This document shows, one piece after another, positions 45,191 to 57,468 of a stretch of 64,000 nucleotides of DNA (positions within the stretch are counted from its first letter, which is position 1; the number at the start of each line of letters is the position of its first letter). The notes beneath the pieces were generated by a model. The model was not told where the DNA came from. It saw only the letters and a program-made list of their open reading frames with translations, and searched no databases. The position numbers and the translations under genes are program-made. The stretch is from positions 271,902,411 to 271,966,410 of the forward strand of contig OZ010786.1 of assembly GCA_963932465.1 (NCBI GenBank), given 5' to 3'. This DNA comes from Maratus speciosus (lineage: Eukaryota > Arthropoda > Arachnida > Araneae > Salticidae).

Positions 45191-45389
45191 ATTAATGAGA
45201 CTTCATTAATATTTATTTAATTAAAAATAGATCAATGGTGTTTTATATTCACTTAAGAAACATTTATTACTATTTTTTTAGAATACAGCTCTACCAGCAA
45301 AACGATAGTGTGTAAATACCTGCTACATCTTGGCTAAATACTGGCATAGATTATTCCCCTTCTTTAAGTCATTACATTTTGCTAATATT

Positions 45390-45700
45390 TTTTATATTAG
45401 CAATATTAGTAAATATTATTAAAAATATTAGTCAAAATAGTAAAAATAGTTCACTAATGTAAAGCCAATAAAACCAATATTTACGCATTCTTTAAATTTT
45501 ATCGGAATACTTCCACTATACCACCAATATTTCACATTAGTAGCATTTCAATATAAAGCCAATATTTTTGTGATATAGGTTTTTTATTAAATTCATTTTG
45601 AATGTAAAACCAATATTTAGCCAATATTGTAATTAACATATAGCTATTTAAAATAAATAGAATATTTGCTCAACTTTTTTCCAATATAAATTTTCTAGTA
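45390..45700. repeat. Cluster of CCAATATT/AATATTAG phrases
   Basis: CCAATATT or CAATATTAG occurs about nine times in 300 bp (for example near 45402, 45475, 45526, 45559, 45610, 45622 and 45679). Spacing is irregular. Termini were not found. Confidence 0.5.
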
Positions 45701-46177
45701 GGAAAGTGGGTATAATTAATGAAGAGATACGTACAGTTCCATTGAAAAAAAGCCACTGGAGCGTAACAAAACGTGATGTAAATACCATTTAGACTGCTAT
45801 AGATTTATTAGGAAAACAGCAGTGACTATGGAGAAATAAAATAGCACATAAAAAGTACTGAATTATTATTTATAATTTAATCGGAAATCTCTAAAAATCA
45901 ATTAAACGTCAAAATCTTAAATGGAAATATGTAATATACATATCATCAAATGTCTATATGTTTTTATTAAATATTTTACAATTTTGTCAGACATTTTAAT
46001 GTGTTAATGCTATGGACAATAATACAAATTATACATTTCCATACGTAAAATAGATAAAATATTTACGTTTTTAAAAGTATTCTCAATTTTGGTCCGAAAT
46101 TTTAGTGTGTTAGTGTGACAAAGCGTTATAAGTAAGCGAACAAATTTAATGCTGGAATCAGGCGTAAATTAACATAG
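45701..46177. other. Non-coding DNA
   Basis: Nothing recognisable was seen here. Confidence 0.5.
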
Positions 46178-46474
46178 TTGCGCCACCTTGTGGACGGAGT
46201 GATAATTCACATACGCGGGCTTTTAGTGTGGCGCGTATTTTCTAAATCTTTAGTCCCTCGTAGAAAATAACTTTGTTTGCCACATTTACTGCAATACAAT
46301 GGCGTAGCGAGGGGGGACATCCAGATGCACTTGACACCATGAAGTTTTCTTCACCTTATCAAAGCACTTCAGTTATAAATCAAGGTAACAAAAACTTTAC
46401 AATTTTAGTGGTGTGAGTATGAAAACAGTTAGGTATCTACCTGTAGTTCACACTCCATCCGCTACGTGGCGCAT
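46178..46474. mobile_element. Possible MITE with imperfect GCGCCAC termini
   Basis: TTGCGCCACCTTGTGGACGG with GAGTG after it on the left is roughly matched, reversed, by CATGCGCCACGTAGCGGATG with GAGTG after it on the right. The middle is non-coding. No clear target duplication. Confidence 0.4.
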
Positions 46475-47417
46475 GACCTTGATTGATGTGACCTCGCTTT
46501 TAATCTTGCGGTTACTTCTCCCATTTAAGATAGGACGCTTACTTATATCGCTTTGGTGTGATGAACTATATATTTCACCCAATAGTTTCTAATATTATTA
46601 ATGGTCGTAAAAAACTGGTTTTATAGCTAATAGCAGTTACGCGTGACGTCGTTCACATAGCATTAAAAGAAAGATAAATACATTAATTAAGGGAAAACAT
46701 TCACTTTTGATAATGAAAATAGTATATAATTAACGAACTCTTTTATGACATTTTATAGGAGACGGTACGGTTTTTCTTTTTTATAAGAGTTTTGACAGAA
46801 CATAAAAAAGTATATTTTGGGCCAAATAATATAAACAACCGCGAGAATGAAACTGTAATCAATGAAAAAAGGAGGGCCAAATAAAATAGTGAAAATCCAC
46901 TAATCTCTCTTCGTAGAACGAAAAAACAATACTGGGAGAATTCTATTAGAATATTGTATTTTAGTTGGAATTTGGTGTCAAATTTGTATATGTATGCATT
47001 GCATCCTATAAGAGAACAAAAATCTGTTTTTAAAAAAGCATTAAGAAAAGATATTTTAAAAAATGATTAAATTTTTACTTTTTTAAAGGTAGAAGAAATG
47101 TGGAATTAAAATTCGGTTCCCAAACCACAATAAACAAACGCAATTTTCCAATCGGGGCATACAAGATGTATACTTTGTATTGTGTATACTACGCTCCAAT
47201 ATACTTTCAGCTTCCGAGACAAATTTCAATACTGATGTACATCTGTAGGTTTTGTGAACGAAAATGCAACTTTCTTTTAAAAAATAATGTAATTTTTATT
47301 CATAGTTTCAGAAATGAACGGCATTAGGAATTAACACTCGTCAAAAGATTTTTTTTTTTAAGTCAATTCAGTTATTTTTTTAGATTTTAATAATAAAAAT
47401 AATTTTTTCCTGATAAA
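46475..47417. other. Non-coding DNA
   Basis: Nothing recognisable; the open frame 47100-47327 has no domain I know. Confidence 0.5.
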
Positions 47418-48035
47418 CATGACGTCATTTTCGACATGGATTATTTTAAGGTGCATATTATTGATATTTAAAATCCATTTTCTTTTCATAGATTTTTTAA
47501 ACTTTTTTTCCATGCTAAATTAAAATTTAGATCTTTATATTAGCCATTCGCAAATGGTGAACCATCAAGAATTTTTTTTAATGTTTTTTAAATAATCGTA
47601 TTTAATACTATAACCCAAGATCATTTCCTTTAACATCAAAGCATATCCGTTTTATTTTCCATGACGTCATATTCGCCTGCTTTCCGTACTTACTCAAATG
47701 TATGCAACTTATGTAATTAGAAAATATTCTAACATTTCTGTTTTATTTCAATATATTCATATTATCATCCGATATATTCATCTTTTTTTTATTCTTAAGA
47801 TTTTATTTCATTTTCCTATTTGACGTGAAAATCTTTCAACAGAAAAATAATTGTTGAGAAGATTTTTTTTTCCGTGTTTTGAGCTAATCATGACGTGATT
47901 TTCGACATCGATCATTTTACGGTATATATAATTGGCACTTACTATCCATTTCCTTTCCAATGCTTATTTTTTAAAGTTTTTTTCCATTTTGAATTAAAAA
48001 TAAAATTTTTACATCATCCATATGCAGACGACCAC
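47418..48035. repeat. Diverged direct duplication, 471-bp spacing
   Basis: Lines starting CATGACGTCATTTTCGACAT (47418) and CATGACGTGATTTTCGACAT (47889) are followed in both by ATTTTAnGGT, an ATCCATTT-CTTTC line and AAnTTTTTTTCCAT. Non-coding. Confidence 0.65.
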
Positions 48036-48323
48036 TACTAACCACTAACCACTTCACATTTTGAACAAAATGGAAGATATAAGGTATTTAAAAAAGAAAG
48101 TAAAACAGAATGAAACATAAAAGTTCAAAAATAAATCATTAAAAAAAAAATTAAAAATATCTTTAACACTCATTTAATTATTATATTCGAACACTATCAA
48201 AGTGTTTATCACCATACATGATATAACTTATGTGCTATTAAAAAAAAAGAAAATTAAGACTTACTGAAGCTGACAAGTTATTTATTGTATGTATGTCTGT
48301 AATTGCCTGTATTGTCTGTGTTG

Positions 48324-49150
48324 TACCAGGGTTGCTATTTATATTTCTGGCCTAGTAATGGAAAAACAAATATTTATGATCGACATAGGATTTATTGTTT
48401 TTCAAAGTATTCTCCATGAAGATAAATATGCTTTTGCATGCATTTGAATCAGTTTTTGAAGCACTATTTCCACTCCGATGGAGATAACTCCAAAACATGA
48501 GTTTTGAATGCGTCAACCAATTCTTCTGGTGTTGAAAATCGTTGTCCACATAATTTGTTTTTGATGTGTGCGGATACGAAAAAATCATTGGGTGCCAAAT
48601 CAGGGTTGTATGGCGGATAACTCATCAATTCGACGTTTTGGCCTTTCATAAATTACTTCTCATACTAATGCTCAAATATCCCTCAATCGCACGGTATATC
48701 ACTTAACGATGTTGCTTTATCAGTTCACGCATAGCATCGATATTTTCTGGCAGAACAACCGATTTTGGACGACCTTCACGGAATGCGTCCTGCAGCTAAC
48801 ATCGGCCACGATTTAACTCGTTATACCAGTTTTTTACAGTGATGTAGGATGGTGCTTTATCGCTGTATAAAGGATTAAATTTCTGGAAGCACTCTTGTCT
48901 TGACAATCCATGTCGAAAGTTATAAAAAATAATCGCACGAAAATATTCGCGAGTCAATTCCTTTTTTTTTTTTTTTTTTACACAAGATGGATTTTTTAAT
49001 TTACTCTAAATAACACAAATCAAGCTAAAATGGTAAATCGTTCTGAAGAATTTATGGTTAAAAGTATCAAACTTTCAATTGATATCATCTGCGGTCGCCT
49101 AGAAACACTTCCTGTTGCCAAGGCCAGAAATATAAATAGCAACCTTCGTA
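48324..49150 (-). mobile_element. Internally deleted mariner transposon
   Basis: TA at 48324-48325 and 49149-49150 flanks 823 bp (48326-49148). Inverted ends share GGTTGCTATTTATATTTCTG followed by GCC. The minus strand encodes an N-terminal and a C-terminal piece of a mariner transposase with the middle missing. Full mariners are about 1.3 kb, so roughly 0.5 kb has been lost. Confidence 0.9.
48361..48965 (-). pseudogene. Mariner transposase with central deletion
   Basis: Minus strand. The N-terminal half (about 48965-48660) reads as the mariner helix-turn-helix region: SRQECFQKFNPLYSDKAPSY, VKNWYNELNRGRC, then FREGRPKSVVLPENIDAMRE. It has stops after RGRC and after KQHR. It then jumps to MKGQNVELMSYPPYNPDLAP (48649 on), the third catalytic segment of the D,D34D core, followed by FSTPEELVDAFKTHVLELS. 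A stop after SPSEWK (near 48464) and a shift lead into a tail matching MQKxIxLxGEYFEKQ. The first two catalytic Asp segments are absent, so it is inactive. Confidence 0.9.
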
Positions 49151-49164
49151 TGAAATCAAAAACA

Positions 49165-49370
49165 AGGATCTGTTATTGTCCCTCTATATCTCTTTGCGTA
49201 AACTTTATTTCATTTGTTTTGTAAATTATGAAAAAAAAATTATGTGCGTGTTATCACTAATGTCACTTATTACTCCATTTCCTTTTATCGCCTGTGTAAT
49301 CAAATACAAGAATGTGTTATTGTCCTTCTATATCTCTTTGGTATAACCTTTATTTTAAGGCGTGCACAGT
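49165..49370. repeat. Short direct duplication
   Basis: TGTTATTGTCC-TCTATATCTC followed by TTTG and a TTTATTT line occurs near 49171 and 49315, spacing about 144 bp. Confidence 0.6.
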
Positions 49371-49533
49371 AATATTTTGACTCAACCAGGTGTCTTTAAT
49401 GTATTTTTAATTTTAGGTCAAATAAAATATTTATTTTCTATTCAATAATATCTATTTTTTAATCTTGTAAAACTCAAAAAGGATTTTTTTTATCCCACAA
49501 ACAGCGATGACATTTGTAAGTATGTCTTCTGTA

Positions 49534-49573
49534 ATCTGTTTCAATTTAAAATGTCTTTTAAATTGAAACAGAT
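49534..49573. repeat. Perfect 18-bp hairpin with 4-nt loop
   Basis: ATCTGTTTCAATTTAAAA (49534-49551), loop TGTC, then the exact reverse complement (49556-49573). No poly-T or other context marks it as a gene. Confidence 0.8.
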
Positions 49574-51703
49574 CAGAAAGGTTAAAAGATCAGTTTCTCA
49601 TTACCCCATTGGCTCTAATAAAAAACAGAAGATTTAGGCAAAATAAAAAAAAATAAAACAAAATTCTTCAAAATTTTATTATCAATTATTAAATTTCCTT
49701 CAATGTTGTGTAACCTAATGCATTTTTCCATGATCTTTCACTCATTATAAAATGTATGATTATATTTTGCCCTTTATTGCCACGCTTTTACCTAATAATT
49801 TTCTTAATAAGCATTTCAGCATATTTTAAAGAACATGCAAATTAAAGCTTATTAGCAAGCAATTGATTAAATGTTAATAATTATGTTATTTAATATATTC
49901 TCAGTTGATTTTTAAAATTAAACAGACTAAAAGTCTTCGTAGCTGTTCAATAACATTAATAACAAGATAACTAAAAGCATTGTTGTTAAACTAAACGGCG
50001 TTCTTACTGTCTAATATAACAGGAATAGCAATCTAAATAAATCCGGAGAAAATAATATCCGAAATACATTTAAAAAAAAAAATTCATTTTTGTTCAGGAA
50101 AGACGTCAGTTTTAAATGTCAACAATGAAAAATGACTTTCAATAAATGACTTCCATTGATTATTTTAATTTATTATGATTTGGTTGTCCGTGATTTATCT
50201 AATTAGTCCTTTTCTGAATTGATATATTTTTTTTTTTTGTTTCAATGAGTTTGCTATTGATTACGGCAGGTGATAAAATAATAAAAGCAAAAGTTCATTA
50301 GAAGCTTCCGAAAAATGATATTGTCAAATTAAGTAAACTTCTTTTTAAATAGGAAATAATGGATTATTTTTCATAATTTCTTTCCTATGAGAAGGTGTGT
50401 TTTTCTGCGTAAAAACTTGCAACTATTTTGAAAGTGGGGGTCTTGTTTCTAAATGAAAATTGAAGACAAATAAACGAGACTGTCTTTTCCTTCGAGGGAT
50501 ATAGAATTATATCACTTGGAATAATGTTTCATAACCAAATTATTATAAAATTTAAGGAATAAAATCTATGACAACAAGCAATTTTCATTTGAACTCTATT
50601 TGCTAAAAAATGCAACATTTGAATCAAGCTACATTATAAATACAGAGTGTCCCAAAGTTGTAAACACGCTTTAATTTTTTACCTGTTGGATATAAGCAGG
50701 CAATGTAAATTGCAAAATTGTGAAAGATAAGGTGAGGAATAAAATTAGGTTAATGAAATAATCTTGTCTTTAAACATCGAAACGTTACACATTTTAAATT
50801 TTTATACGGTCCCTCTAGACAAAATTGAACAATAAGAAACATTTTTTTATCCGGCAAGATCATTAAAAAAAAGTGCATTACTGTTTCTGTGAAATTCGAT
50901 TTAATTATGCGTAATTAAAAATTGACTATTGTAAATAGGCACCGTAAATGAAATTAGAAATGTGGACCCGTGAGAACTTGCAAAAAAAAAGAAACACTAA
51001 ATACAAAAAGATCCCTGCCGGCCCGGCCTACAGGCCGAAGTAGATTTCGAAGTTAAGTATACTAATTTCACAAACAAAAACCAAATCATGATTAGAGATA
51101 AACCCACTTTTTATCCACTTTTACCACAATTTTATCTGGTCGCTTTTGACGAGTTTTTATTCCATTTTTGTATAATAACTGGTTTTATCACAATCATGTT
51201 AGGGAGGTACTAAAAAAAATAGTTTTCTATGCACAACTCGAAATTTTCTGGCATAACTCCAGATTCACTTTTAATAGGAGAAACATGAAACTTATTGAAG
51301 TGATTTTTGAAGAGATTTATAAGCAACCTGTGTTTTTAGTTTTCATTCAATTAATTAAAACTTGATATATAAACAATTATTTTCGCAGTAAGACAATATT
51401 TTTCGTTTCTAACACAATAGCTTCGGGAAATTCCGTTCAAAATGCGCAGTTTGACAGCATGTATTAAAATATATTCTGTCTCTGTCAAAAAATCGATCAT
51501 TACGGTACATTATATAGTTTCTGAATAAGCGAATCTACCAATTGGATGCGTTTGAGAGCAAAAATGAATTTAATAATAAAAATGAGTCAGAAAATAAGCA
51601 GTTTGGATTTGAATACTCCCTTAATACGATGATTTTTCCAACACAATCCTCTTCGGGAAATTCGGTTCAAAAGGCCCACTTTGACAGCATGTTTTAAAAT
51701 ATA
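49574..51703. other. Non-coding DNA
   Basis: No gene is seen. TACAGAGTGTCCCAAAGTTG near 50640 looks like one end of a transposon, but no partner end was found. A short GC-rich palindrome (GGCCTACAGGCC) lies at about 51024. Two diverged copies of a line with TTCGGGAAATTC and TTTGACAGCATGT occur near 51424 and 51653. Confidence 0.45.
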
Positions 51704-52379
51704 TTCTGCCTTAGTGATGGGCGATTTCGATTTTTTTAATCGATTTAATCGATACTATGGCCAACTCGATTTAATCGATACTATAAATTTTTTAATCGAT
51801 GTCTCTAAAGGTCATATCATTTTCATTTTCCTTCAAAAATTTAAGGTCAAGTAGTTGCTTGTCCAATCCCAAAACTTTCTTCTGTCTCATAAATGTTAAA
51901 ACTTCAAAATTCGCTATCACAGTGTCAAATTTAAGTAACCTATACCCATCATGAGGATCCAAAAGTATAGGTTCGTTGAAATATGTGTATTTAAAAAATA
52001 TATATAAGAATCCCATTTTCCTAACAAATCATTGAATTTCGGCCCACACCCTCTTAGATGTCCGCAACGGAAAATCCCAGTTCAAAGGGCATAAAAGCGA
52101 CACCTGCTGGGTAGTATACACCCAAGCCTAATAAGGATCTATTTATACGACAGTGTAACAGAATATGAAGTTTGATTAAATTCCGTGCATTAGTTTTGAG
52201 ATATGGCTATCATGAATATCATGAAAAAAGCAGTATAGCAACGCAGCCTATTACATGATTAACACGAAAAACTCAGAAAAAACAACTTACGTCAATGACT
52301 AACAGAATATTAAGTTTGATGAAATTCCGTTCATTACTTCTTGAGATGTTATCGCAAACATTGTGTAAACCCTGAAAAA

Positions 52380-52567
52380 CAGTGTTGAATTCAGGGGCTG
52401 GTACGGGTGGACCCCCCCCCCCGGAACAATGAAATGTCCCCTAGGGAGATTTGAGATTTTATGCTTAATGGACGAAAGTCCAATCCTTCCCCTCTCGTAA
52501 CTCTAGAATGTTCCTCGCCAGAACCATAGAAATCCCCCCCGGAGAAAAATGTCTGAATTCAACACTG
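52380..52567. mobile_element. Poly-G MITE, copy 1
   Basis: Ends CAGTGTTGAATTCAGG and inverted CTGAATTCAACACTG. The interior pairs C-rich and G-rich tracts and has GAGATTTTATGCTTAATG. hAT-like terminus; duplication not visible here. Confidence 0.7.
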
Positions 52568-52726
52568 TTGATAAAAGCAGCATGGCAGCACAATTTGTTA
52601 TATCATTTACACAAAAACCTAATCATGGATAACTTATGGCATTGTCTAACAGAATATTAAGTTCGATGAAATTTCGTTCATTAGTTCTTGAGATATTATC
52701 CCTAAAATTGTTTAAATCCTGAAAAA

Positions 52727-52869
52727 CGTGTTGAATTCAGGGGGTGGCCCGGGGGGATGACATTCCTCCCCCCGCAACAAAGCATAAAATCTCAAACTTT
52801 CTGGGGGGCATTTGAGTGTTTCGGGGGGAGGAGAATGTCACCCCCCGGGCCACCCCCTGAGTTCAATAC
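52727..52869. mobile_element. Poly-G MITE, copy 2
   Basis: CGTGTTGAATTCAGGGGGTG on the left, inverted CACCCCCTGAGTTCAATACG on the right. The two halves, with GGCCCGGGGGG and its inverse, form a near-continuous hairpin. Confidence 0.7.
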
Positions 52870-52950
52870 GTTTTTGTACATTAAAAATTGATGAAATTTC
52901 GTTCATTAGTTCTTGAGATATTATCCATAAAATTATTTAAATCCTGAAAA

Positions 52951-53128
52951 ACGTGTTGAATTCAGGGGATGGCCCGGGAGGGTAGCATTCCCCCCCCCCC
53001 CGCAACATTAAAATGTCACCCAGAAAGTTTGAGATTTTATGCTTTTTGTACATTAAAATGTACAAAAGTCCAATCCCCTCCCCCTCTGAACTGTCCCTCC
53101 CGGAGAAAAATGTCTGAATTCAACTCTG
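52951..53128. mobile_element. Poly-G MITE, copy 3
   Basis: ACGTGTTGAATTCAGGGGAT on the left and inverted CTGAATTCAACTCTG on the right. Shares GAGATTTTATGCTTTTTGTA with other copies. Confidence 0.65.
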
Positions 53129-53959
53129 CTGATAAAATCAGCATAGCAACGCCCCCTGTTGGGCGATTTATACCGAAACCTAATAAGCAGCAATTTATGC
53201 CAACGTCTAACTGAATGTGGTTTTATGAAAATCCGTGTATTAGTTCTTGAGATAGAGCTATTGCGAAACTCGGGAAAAAATGCAGCATAACAGCGCCACC
53301 TGCTGGTAGATTTACATCAAAACCTAATCCTCAACAACTTATGTCAACGTCAAACTGAATCTGAAGTTTGGTGAATATTCGTGCATTAGTTCTTGCGATA
53401 GCAATCTTGCGAAAATCAGGAAAAATGCAGCATAGCAGCGCCACCTGTTGAGCGATTTTCACCAAAAAGTAATCAGCACCAATTTATATGAAGGTCTAAT
53501 TGAATCTAAAGTTTCGACAGATTCCATGCATTAGTTCTTGAAATAGACCGCTCACAATTTTTTTGTCAGAGACAAACAAATAGACAGACTGACAGACAAA
53601 AAATTTATAAAAATAGTCAAATCATATTCCAGACAAGAAGTTCTAACACTATAAATCTTTAGAAACCGGAAGTCGAAAATTTTCACAAAAACAACACTTT
53701 ATTTTTCTAAAGACAAAAGAAAGCAAGAAATGATGAACGCATCGATTCTGCCCTTGGATCAGAAACGGTGAATCGATTCAGTTCAGATTCGATGCCGATG
53801 TCGATCTTCAGATGCGATCTTCAGAATCGTTACTTTTTTGATTTACTTCAATTCTTTAGATGCAATGTCGAATCGTTATGCTTTGATTTACTTCAATTCA
53901 AATCGCATCGCGGTCGATCCACGATTCGGGTTGAATCAATTCTTCCAATTTTGCTGTTT

Positions 53960-54960
53960 TAGTGCCAGAATTGCTGTAAAATTTTGTATAAGAGCCTTTT
54001 TTTACTTTCTAGGTTAAATCAGTGTTGAATGCAGGTATTTTTCTCAGGGAGGGATTTATGCGACTCCGGTCGGGATTGGGGGGGGGGGGGGTATTTCAGA
54101 GTTCCGTAATGGGGGGGGGTGCACATTTGTCCATTAAAAAGCATAAAATCTCAAAACTTACGGGGGGGACATTTCAATGTCCCGGGAGGAATGTCCTCCC
54201 GAGCTACCCCCTGAATTCAACACTAGGTTAAATCGTTATACTTTTGTTTAGAAGCCTAGTTATTCAGGTTACTAGTTTATTATATTGTATTTTTCAAGTT
54301 CGTCCCTTCTAATCTCTCCACCCCCCTCTCCCCTTTTCCTCGCTAATCTTAATTTACAGGGCCGTTCAAAATTTGCATGCAATTTTTAAAATGTCCAATT
54401 CTTGTTCTGTTTTATTATAAAGCCACATTTTGAAACCTTGACCAAAGATACTTTTGAGGTTGCCCTTCCGACCGTTTGGGGCTTACCTGCTCCCTTGGGG
54501 GGGGGGGGGGGGATATTTTTTGTTTCTTCCAAACCATATCGTATAACATATCGTTGGAAAGCTTTTAATGTGACCTTTTATTTTCTGTCTCTAGCCTTCC
54601 TTCTTTTTGGTAAGGGTCAATCGTGCTCCAACTTTTGTATTGATATTTTTGACAGTAATTTCAAAGGAATATATATTTATTCTTTCGGATTTACTGTTTT
54701 AAAGGCAGAACTGCTGTCAAATTTCGCATAAGAGCCTTTTTCTTTCTGGGTTAAATTGTAATATTTTTAGTTTAGGAGCCAAGTTATTTGGGTTACTAGT
54801 TTATTAAGCTGTACTTTTTCAGTTCGTCACCTATACCCCCCCCCCCCCCCCGATCCGAATTTTCTTAATTATGGTCCAATTTCCATGGGACCTTTTTTGA
54901 CATTCTTCCCGAATCATTTGTTTACCAACTAAACACTGATATTATATCTGCAGCTCTTGG
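53960..54960. repeat. Diverged duplication, period about 530 bp without the MITE
   Basis: A line AG-GCCAGAATTGCTGTAAAA / AGGCAGAACTGCTGTCAAAT, then ATAAGAGCCTTTTT and GGTTAAAT, occurs near 53964 and 54703. Both are followed by GTTACTAGTTTATTA and AGTTCGTC. The poly-G MITE 54020-54225 sits in copy 1. Confidence 0.65.
54012..54233. mobile_element. Poly-G MITE, copy 4, with 8-bp target duplication
   Basis: GGTTAAAT at 54012-54019 and 54226-54233 flanks 54020-54225. Left CAGTGTTGAATGCAGG, right inverted CTGAATTCAACACTA. This copy shows that the family makes 8-bp duplications, as hAT elements do. Confidence 0.82.
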
Positions 54961-55554
54961 TGAGCACTATTTATGAATGGTAATAACAAATTTCGTCTCT
55001 TTTCCATTTTAAACTTATCATTCTTGGTTTAAAGCCACGTGACTCAAGGTTCTCGTTAGTTAAGCCGTATTTTCACCCGTAAGTTTGTCAAAGTGTTTGT
55101 GTAAGTTGTATTATAAAAAATTCAGTCGTTTACAACCAAACTTACTGATTTATGATACTTTGAATTCTATGAAATTTCGGAGCTTTCCGAAACTAAAGGA
55201 TCCCCTGTATGTTATTAATTTTTTTCAAGGGTGTAGGTATGAAAATACGTGCTAAAATGCTTTAAAACCTTTTTTTTTTTTCAAATAATATATTTAACAA
55301 TTTAAACAAAGTGATTCCCGAGAATTTTGTACTGTTTTAAAAGGGGACCACATCTTAGAATGTAAGGGGCGTAAAAATTCGAAACTTGGACAGGGCGATG
55401 CAAAAAAAAAAAATTCTCCTTTCAGAAATTCGAAAAAATATTATCTTAATTACAAGCTGAGATATTAATTATTATTTCACTAATTGGTTTATTTCTATTA
55501 AATGCTTTTTTTTAAAAGGCAGTCACGTGATTTTTTATAGCAGCATTAACGTTT

Positions 55555-56450
55555 TCTACCGTTTAGCGTGCGGTTCTTTGACGGCGGGCTGAGATAATTA
55601 CTACTTTTTCAATATCAAAAATTTTATAAGTGTTCATACCACTATTTTCGAATAGTAATTTCACAAATATCTTGAATTCTTGCTTAAGACTACCACCCCC
55701 TAGACTAATGTATCTTCAGATAGGTTGTATAAAGGAGTTTCGTTTAGATACACTTTTGTTTTGAATAGACTGCGCTCCCTGGTGGTGGAATATAGAACTA
55801 ACAGACCGCGATTTCATTTAAAGTAGAAAATCTAACAAGGCGATCTGTTCGAAACTTTAAAGATAGTTTATAACACATAAGAAAATGTTTAAAAAAAGAA
55901 TGGTGCGAAAATTTCGGGAGGAAGGGGGGGGGGGGGGAAGGCCGCTAGAATTTTTTTTTAACCTACGCGTTCCTTACCGTTTTAGGTGGGGTTTTTTGAC
56001 GGAGTCCTGAGATAAATGCTACTTATTAAATATAAAAAAGTCAAAAGTTTAGTTACCACTATTTCCGAATAGTAATTTCGGCAAATAGCTTAAATTTTTT
56101 ATCAAGATTGCCACACTCTTGAGTAATATATCTACTGATAGGTTGTTTAACGGAGTTTCGTTCACAGTTTTGTTAGGAATAGAGTGCGCACCCTGGTGGT
56201 GGAATCTGGAACCAACATAACGCGATTTTGTTAAAATTAGGAAATCTAACAATGCGATCTGTTTTAAGCTTTAAGATTGTTTATAATACATGATAAAAAA
56301 TTATAAAAAAGAATGGCGCGTCACATTTCGGGAGGGGGATAGAGGGGAGGGGCAGAACAAAATTAGAAAATATAACAGGGCGATTTGTTTGAAATTTTAA
56401 GATAGTTTATAACACATAATAAAAAAATTTTTAAATGATGAATGTCAAAA
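55555..56450. repeat. Tandem repeat of about 417 bp, two and a partial third unit
   Basis: Units start near 55560 and 55977 with TTTTTTGACGG-G and share TAGTTACCACTATTTCCGAAT-like lines, GATAGGTTGT, CCCTGGTGGTGGAAT, AAATCTAACAA-GCGATCTGTT and TAGTTTATAACACATAA. A third partial unit is at 56345-56450. Poly-G runs sit between units. Confidence 0.8.
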
Positions 56451-57468
56451 ATTGGTGGTGGTGGGGGGGGGGGGGGAGGTGAGCGCGTTTTTCCGACCCG
56501 GTGGGCAAAGTGGGGGGGGGGGTACACCTATACGATGCTGTAGGCAGCGGGAACTCGGTTCGCGGTTCGTTCGCTTCGAGATTTCATATTAGGCGGAACC
56601 CGCTAGTTACTAGCTATAATGTTAAAGATTTCCAAGCAATATACATGTGCGTCCACTATCCTTCTAAGACAGTAAAATTAATTGATTTTTATTTCTTCTG
56701 AGAAAACTAAATTTTCACGTCTTGCAGTGACGATTTTTTTTTTTTTTTTTTTTTTAAATAAAAGAACTTTAATAAACTTTGCTAGTTACATTATTAAACT
56801 CAAATTGTAAGAATACTAAATCGGTTCTTATGGCAACGTGAATTATGTCCCTGAAAATTTTAATTTTAATTCAGGCTGGAAGAAAATCACAATGATTTAA
56901 TTACAGGGACAGTCAAAAGTTTTCCGTTACATTACGGCCAATGGAAAAAATTATTTCAAGTGCATTTTAAGGATGTTACAGACTTTCGAACAGAATGAAA
57001 TTGATATGCACTTATGAAGTGCACTGTTATAGTACGAGCGCACCACATTTGCCACGTTTGACGCGCAATTTCCAACTTGTATTTAACCGAGACCTTTCTT
57101 AAAAAATAAATTTAAATAAAATCTAAATTACAATATTAGTAAAATTACATCTTAAAACTAATAATTTAAAGTTAAAAACTTTATTATTTGACTCAAAGGT
57201 CTGTAATAGCTTACGACTGGGCCCTGACTTTGTCTACCCTCTAAATGTGAGGTATGGGAGGTGGTCGCTACGGCTCTGCTGATTCGCTAAGTTTTGAGAT
57301 TAATATTTTTGAGCTTATCTGTGCGAACCTGTGACTATCGAAATATCGATTCAAGTATCGATTCTAGAATTTGGGAAATCGATTCTTATTGTGATCGATT
57401 CAGTTTTATACGATGTCGATTTTAATCGATTCCTGAATTTTCCAGAATCGCCCATCACTATTCTGCCT

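Larger units (their letters stand above)
52080..53570. repeat. Array of about 145-bp units with inserted MITEs
   Basis: Units contain a CAGCATAGCAnCGCCACCTG-like line, an AAAACCTAATnA line and CATTAGTTCTTGAGAT. They begin near 52090, 52233, 52578, 53137, 53281 and 53424. Three poly-G MITE copies interrupt the array, and one or more may have been co-duplicated with the unit. Confidence 0.75.
51704..57468. mobile_element. Large hAT-type element, 5.7 kb, apparently non-coding
   Basis: TTCTGCCT at 51704-51711 and 57461-57468 is an exact 8-bp target duplication. The ends are TAGTGATGGGCGATTTCG and, reversed, TAGTGATGGGCGATTCTG, typical of hAT. Next to both ends are many ATCGATT-type phrases. The interior is tandem repeats and nested poly-G MITEs, with no transposase motif found, so it seems to be a non-autonomous carrier of repeats. 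Confidence 0.85.

Noticed and set aside
50640..50960. Complete transposon starting TACAGAGTGTCCCAAA
   Set aside because: Only one end-like sequence was found; no inverted partner or target duplication nearby.
51792..52016. hAT transposase fragment in the large hAT-type element
   Set aside because: The 74-codon frame shows no hAT motif such as the C-terminal dimerisation region.
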